From assembly GCF_031195445.1 (NCBI RefSeq), contig NZ_CP133480.1, forward strand, positions 3,092,501 to 3,156,500: a stretch of DNA of 64,000 nucleotides, written 5' to 3'. This stretch comes from Acuticoccus sp. MNP-M23 (GTDB lineage Bacteria; Pseudomonadota; Alphaproteobacteria; Rhizobiales; Amorphaceae). Position numbers and translations under genes: made by a program. Positions 62,798-64,000 of the stretch are shown piece after piece. The number at the start of each line of letters is the position of its first letter. Position 1 is the first letter of the stretch. The notes beneath the pieces were generated by a model, which was given only the letters and a program-made list of their open reading frames with translations, was not told where the DNA came from and ran no database searches.

Positions 62798-63534
62798 TTC
62801 TTGACGGCGGCGAGGGCGATGGCGAGAAAATCGTCGGCCTTGAGGCTGGCGCCGCCGATCAGTGCACCGCCCACTTCGGGCACGGCCAGCAATTCGGCCG
62901 CGTTGGAGGGTTTGACCGAGCCGCCATAAAGAATCGGGACCGCGGCGCCGGGGAAGCGGGCGTCCAGCGTCTTGCGGATGGCGGCGTGCATGGCGGCCAC
63001 ATCGTCCGTGGACGGGGTGCGGCCGGTGCCGATCGCCCAGACCGGCTCGTAGGCCACGACGAGCCTTGCCGGGTCCAGCGTTTCGGGCAGCGAGCCGGCA
63101 AGCTGGCCGTTCACCACCGTCTCGGCGTTGCCGGCGTCACGCTCGGCTTCGGTTTCGCCGACGCACACGATGGCGCGCAGGCCGGCGCGCTGGGCAGCGG
63201 TCGCCTTGGCCGCCACCAGAGCATCGTCCTCGCCATGGTCGGCGCGGCGCTCCGAATGGCCGACAATGACGGTGGTGGCGCCGCAGGCGGCCAGCATTTC
63301 GGCGGCAATGTCGCCTGTGTGGGCGCCGTTCGGCTCCGGGTGGCAATCCTGGCCGCCGATTTCCAGCGGCGACACCGTGGCGCGCTCGGCGCACTTGGCC
63401 GTCAGGATTGCGGGCGGGCACACGATCAACGTGACGCCGTTGTGCGCCGCTTCCGGCGCTCTGGCGATCATCTTGCCGAACTCGCCAAGCGTGTTCGGGT
63501 CGCCATTCATTTTCCAGTTTCCAGCGATCAGCAT
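62794..63534 (-). CDS. tpiA: Triosephosphate isomerase
   Basis: A 246-residue TIM, interconverting DHAP and glyceraldehyde 3-phosphate. Motifs: [15 protein letters not shown], the catalytic Glu in [13 protein letters not shown] and YGGSVKPSN. The start at 63534 gives the standard MLIAGNWKM; the longer open frame runs into the intergenic spacer shared with the divergent PpiD-like gene. Confidence 0.96.
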   Translation of the reverse strand: MLIAGNWKMNGDPNTLGEFGKMIARAPEAAHNGVTLIVCPPAILTAKCAERATVSPLEIGGQDCHPEPNGAHTGDIAAEMLAACGATTVIVGHSERRADHGEDDALVAAKATAAQRAGLRAIVCVGETEAERDAGNAETVVNGQLAGSLPETLDPARLVVAYEPVWAIGTGRTPSTDDVAAMHAAIRKTLDARFPGAAVPILYGGSVKPSNAAELLAVPEVGGALIGGASLKADDFLAIALAAVKN

Positions 63535-63686
63535 CGAAGGCCCTTTGCAATTATCGTCCCGCTCGGGCAGGGAAGTGGGGGAGCCGCGGGTCGCGGGGTC
63601 GCGCTTGCGGCTCGGTTGGCCCGAACATATCATCGTATACGCTGCACCATAGCAGCGATAACAACAGCAAGAACGTACTTCTCATT

Positions 63687-64000
63687 ATGCTGAACGCACT
63701 GAGGCGCGGCGCGAAGACGATCTTCGCGAAAATCCTGATCGGTCTCTTGGTCCTGTCCTTCGCCGTCTGGGGCATCGCGGACTTTGTGAACCAGATCGAT
63801 CCCACCGAAGTTGCCCGGGCGGGCGAAACACCGGTATCGGCTGCGGAATATTCGCGCCGGTATCAGCGTGCCATGAACGCCATGGCCCAGCAGACCGGCC
63901 AGGGGCTGACCCCGCAACAGGCCCAGGCGTTCGGCCTGCCGAACCAGGTCCTGTCGCAGCTGGTCACCGAAGCGTTGCAGGTGGACGCCGCCCGCGCGCT
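63687..64000 (+). CDS. PpiD-like SurA N-terminal / peptidylprolyl isomerase, 5' fragment
   Basis: The first 104 codons of a membrane-anchored chaperone. One N-terminal helix (IFAKILIGLLVLSFAVWGIADF) is followed by the SurA_N-like pattern VARAGETPVSAAEYSRRYQRAMNAMAQQ. Proteins of this type (PpiD) assist folding of exported proteins in the periplasm. The gene runs past the window end; the parvulin domain is not visible. The position next to tpiA (divergent) is frequent in this order. Confidence 0.88.
   Translation, partial: MLNALRRGAKTIFAKILIGLLVLSFAVWGIADFVNQIDPTEVARAGETPVSAAEYSRRYQRAMNAMAQQTGQGLTPQQAQAFGLPNQVLSQLVTEALQVDAARA

Overview
The window is a GC-rich (roughly two thirds G+C by eye), densely packed stretch of chromosome from an alphaproteobacterium, most likely order Hyphomicrobiales (Rhizobiales). 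The evidence is gene order: dnaB-alr-radA-cvpA-purF, rpsF-rpsR-rplI, fabD-fabG-acpP-fabF-mltG-yicC-gmk, lptF-lptG-lptD-surA-rsmA, and YfgM-like/bamB/der. I see no IS element, prophage, CRISPR array, tRNA or rRNA. It reads as core genome with a few accessory modules between about 43 and 62 kb.

Layout. 0-8.2 kb: 3' end of ureC, a RidA protein, an exported caspase-like protein, an SDR, an L,D-transpeptidase, an NnrU membrane protein, then TPR protein-bamB-der. 8.2-18.2 kb (minus strand): SDR, purF, cvpA, radA, alr, dnaB, a voltage-gated-type K+ channel, a TPR/methyltransferase and cfa. 18.3-20 kb: the rpsF-rpsR-rplI ribosomal operon. 20.1-26.3 kb (plus): fatty acid synthesis genes, then mltG, yicC and gmk. 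26.2-32.8 kb (minus): rsmA, surA and lptD/G/F for LPS transport. 33-43 kb: pepA, GST, holC, a disordered protein, rnhB, a radical SAM protein, moaB, maeB and an MltB-type transglycosylase. 43-51 kb: AmpD-type amidase, DnaJ/TerB protein, alpha/beta hydrolase, a small heat-shock gene under what looks like an RpoH promoter plus a ROSE RNA thermometer, a KdsB-type protein, then a metal-binding RiPP (bufferin-type) operon on the minus strand. 51-61.3 kb (minus): small regulators or hypotheticals, a sugar ABC transporter (ATPase-permease-binding protein), and a five-gene amide-ligase/esterase cluster (GCS2 ligase, two ATP-grasp proteins, two esterases). 61.5-64 kb: GST, ceramidase-family membrane protein, tpiA, and the start of a PpiD-like gene.

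Three points stand out. (1) Three genes (purF, a sugar ABC ATPase, a K+ channel) can only be given a full-length N-terminus if they start at CTG; each CTG has a good Shine-Dalgarno 6-7 nt upstream, and two overlap the preceding stop as CTGA. (2) The bufA-bufB-bufC-bufD operon and the GCS2/ATP-grasp/esterase cluster are the two candidate specialised biosynthetic systems; the product of the second is unknown. (3) The hsp20 leader folds by hand into a ROSE-type hairpin with a UUGCU motif and a bulged G opposite the ribosome binding site.

Many adjacent genes overlap by ATGA/GTGA/TGATG, so most of the window is probably transcribed as a small number of operons. All assignments come from reading motifs and gene order by eye; no database search was run.
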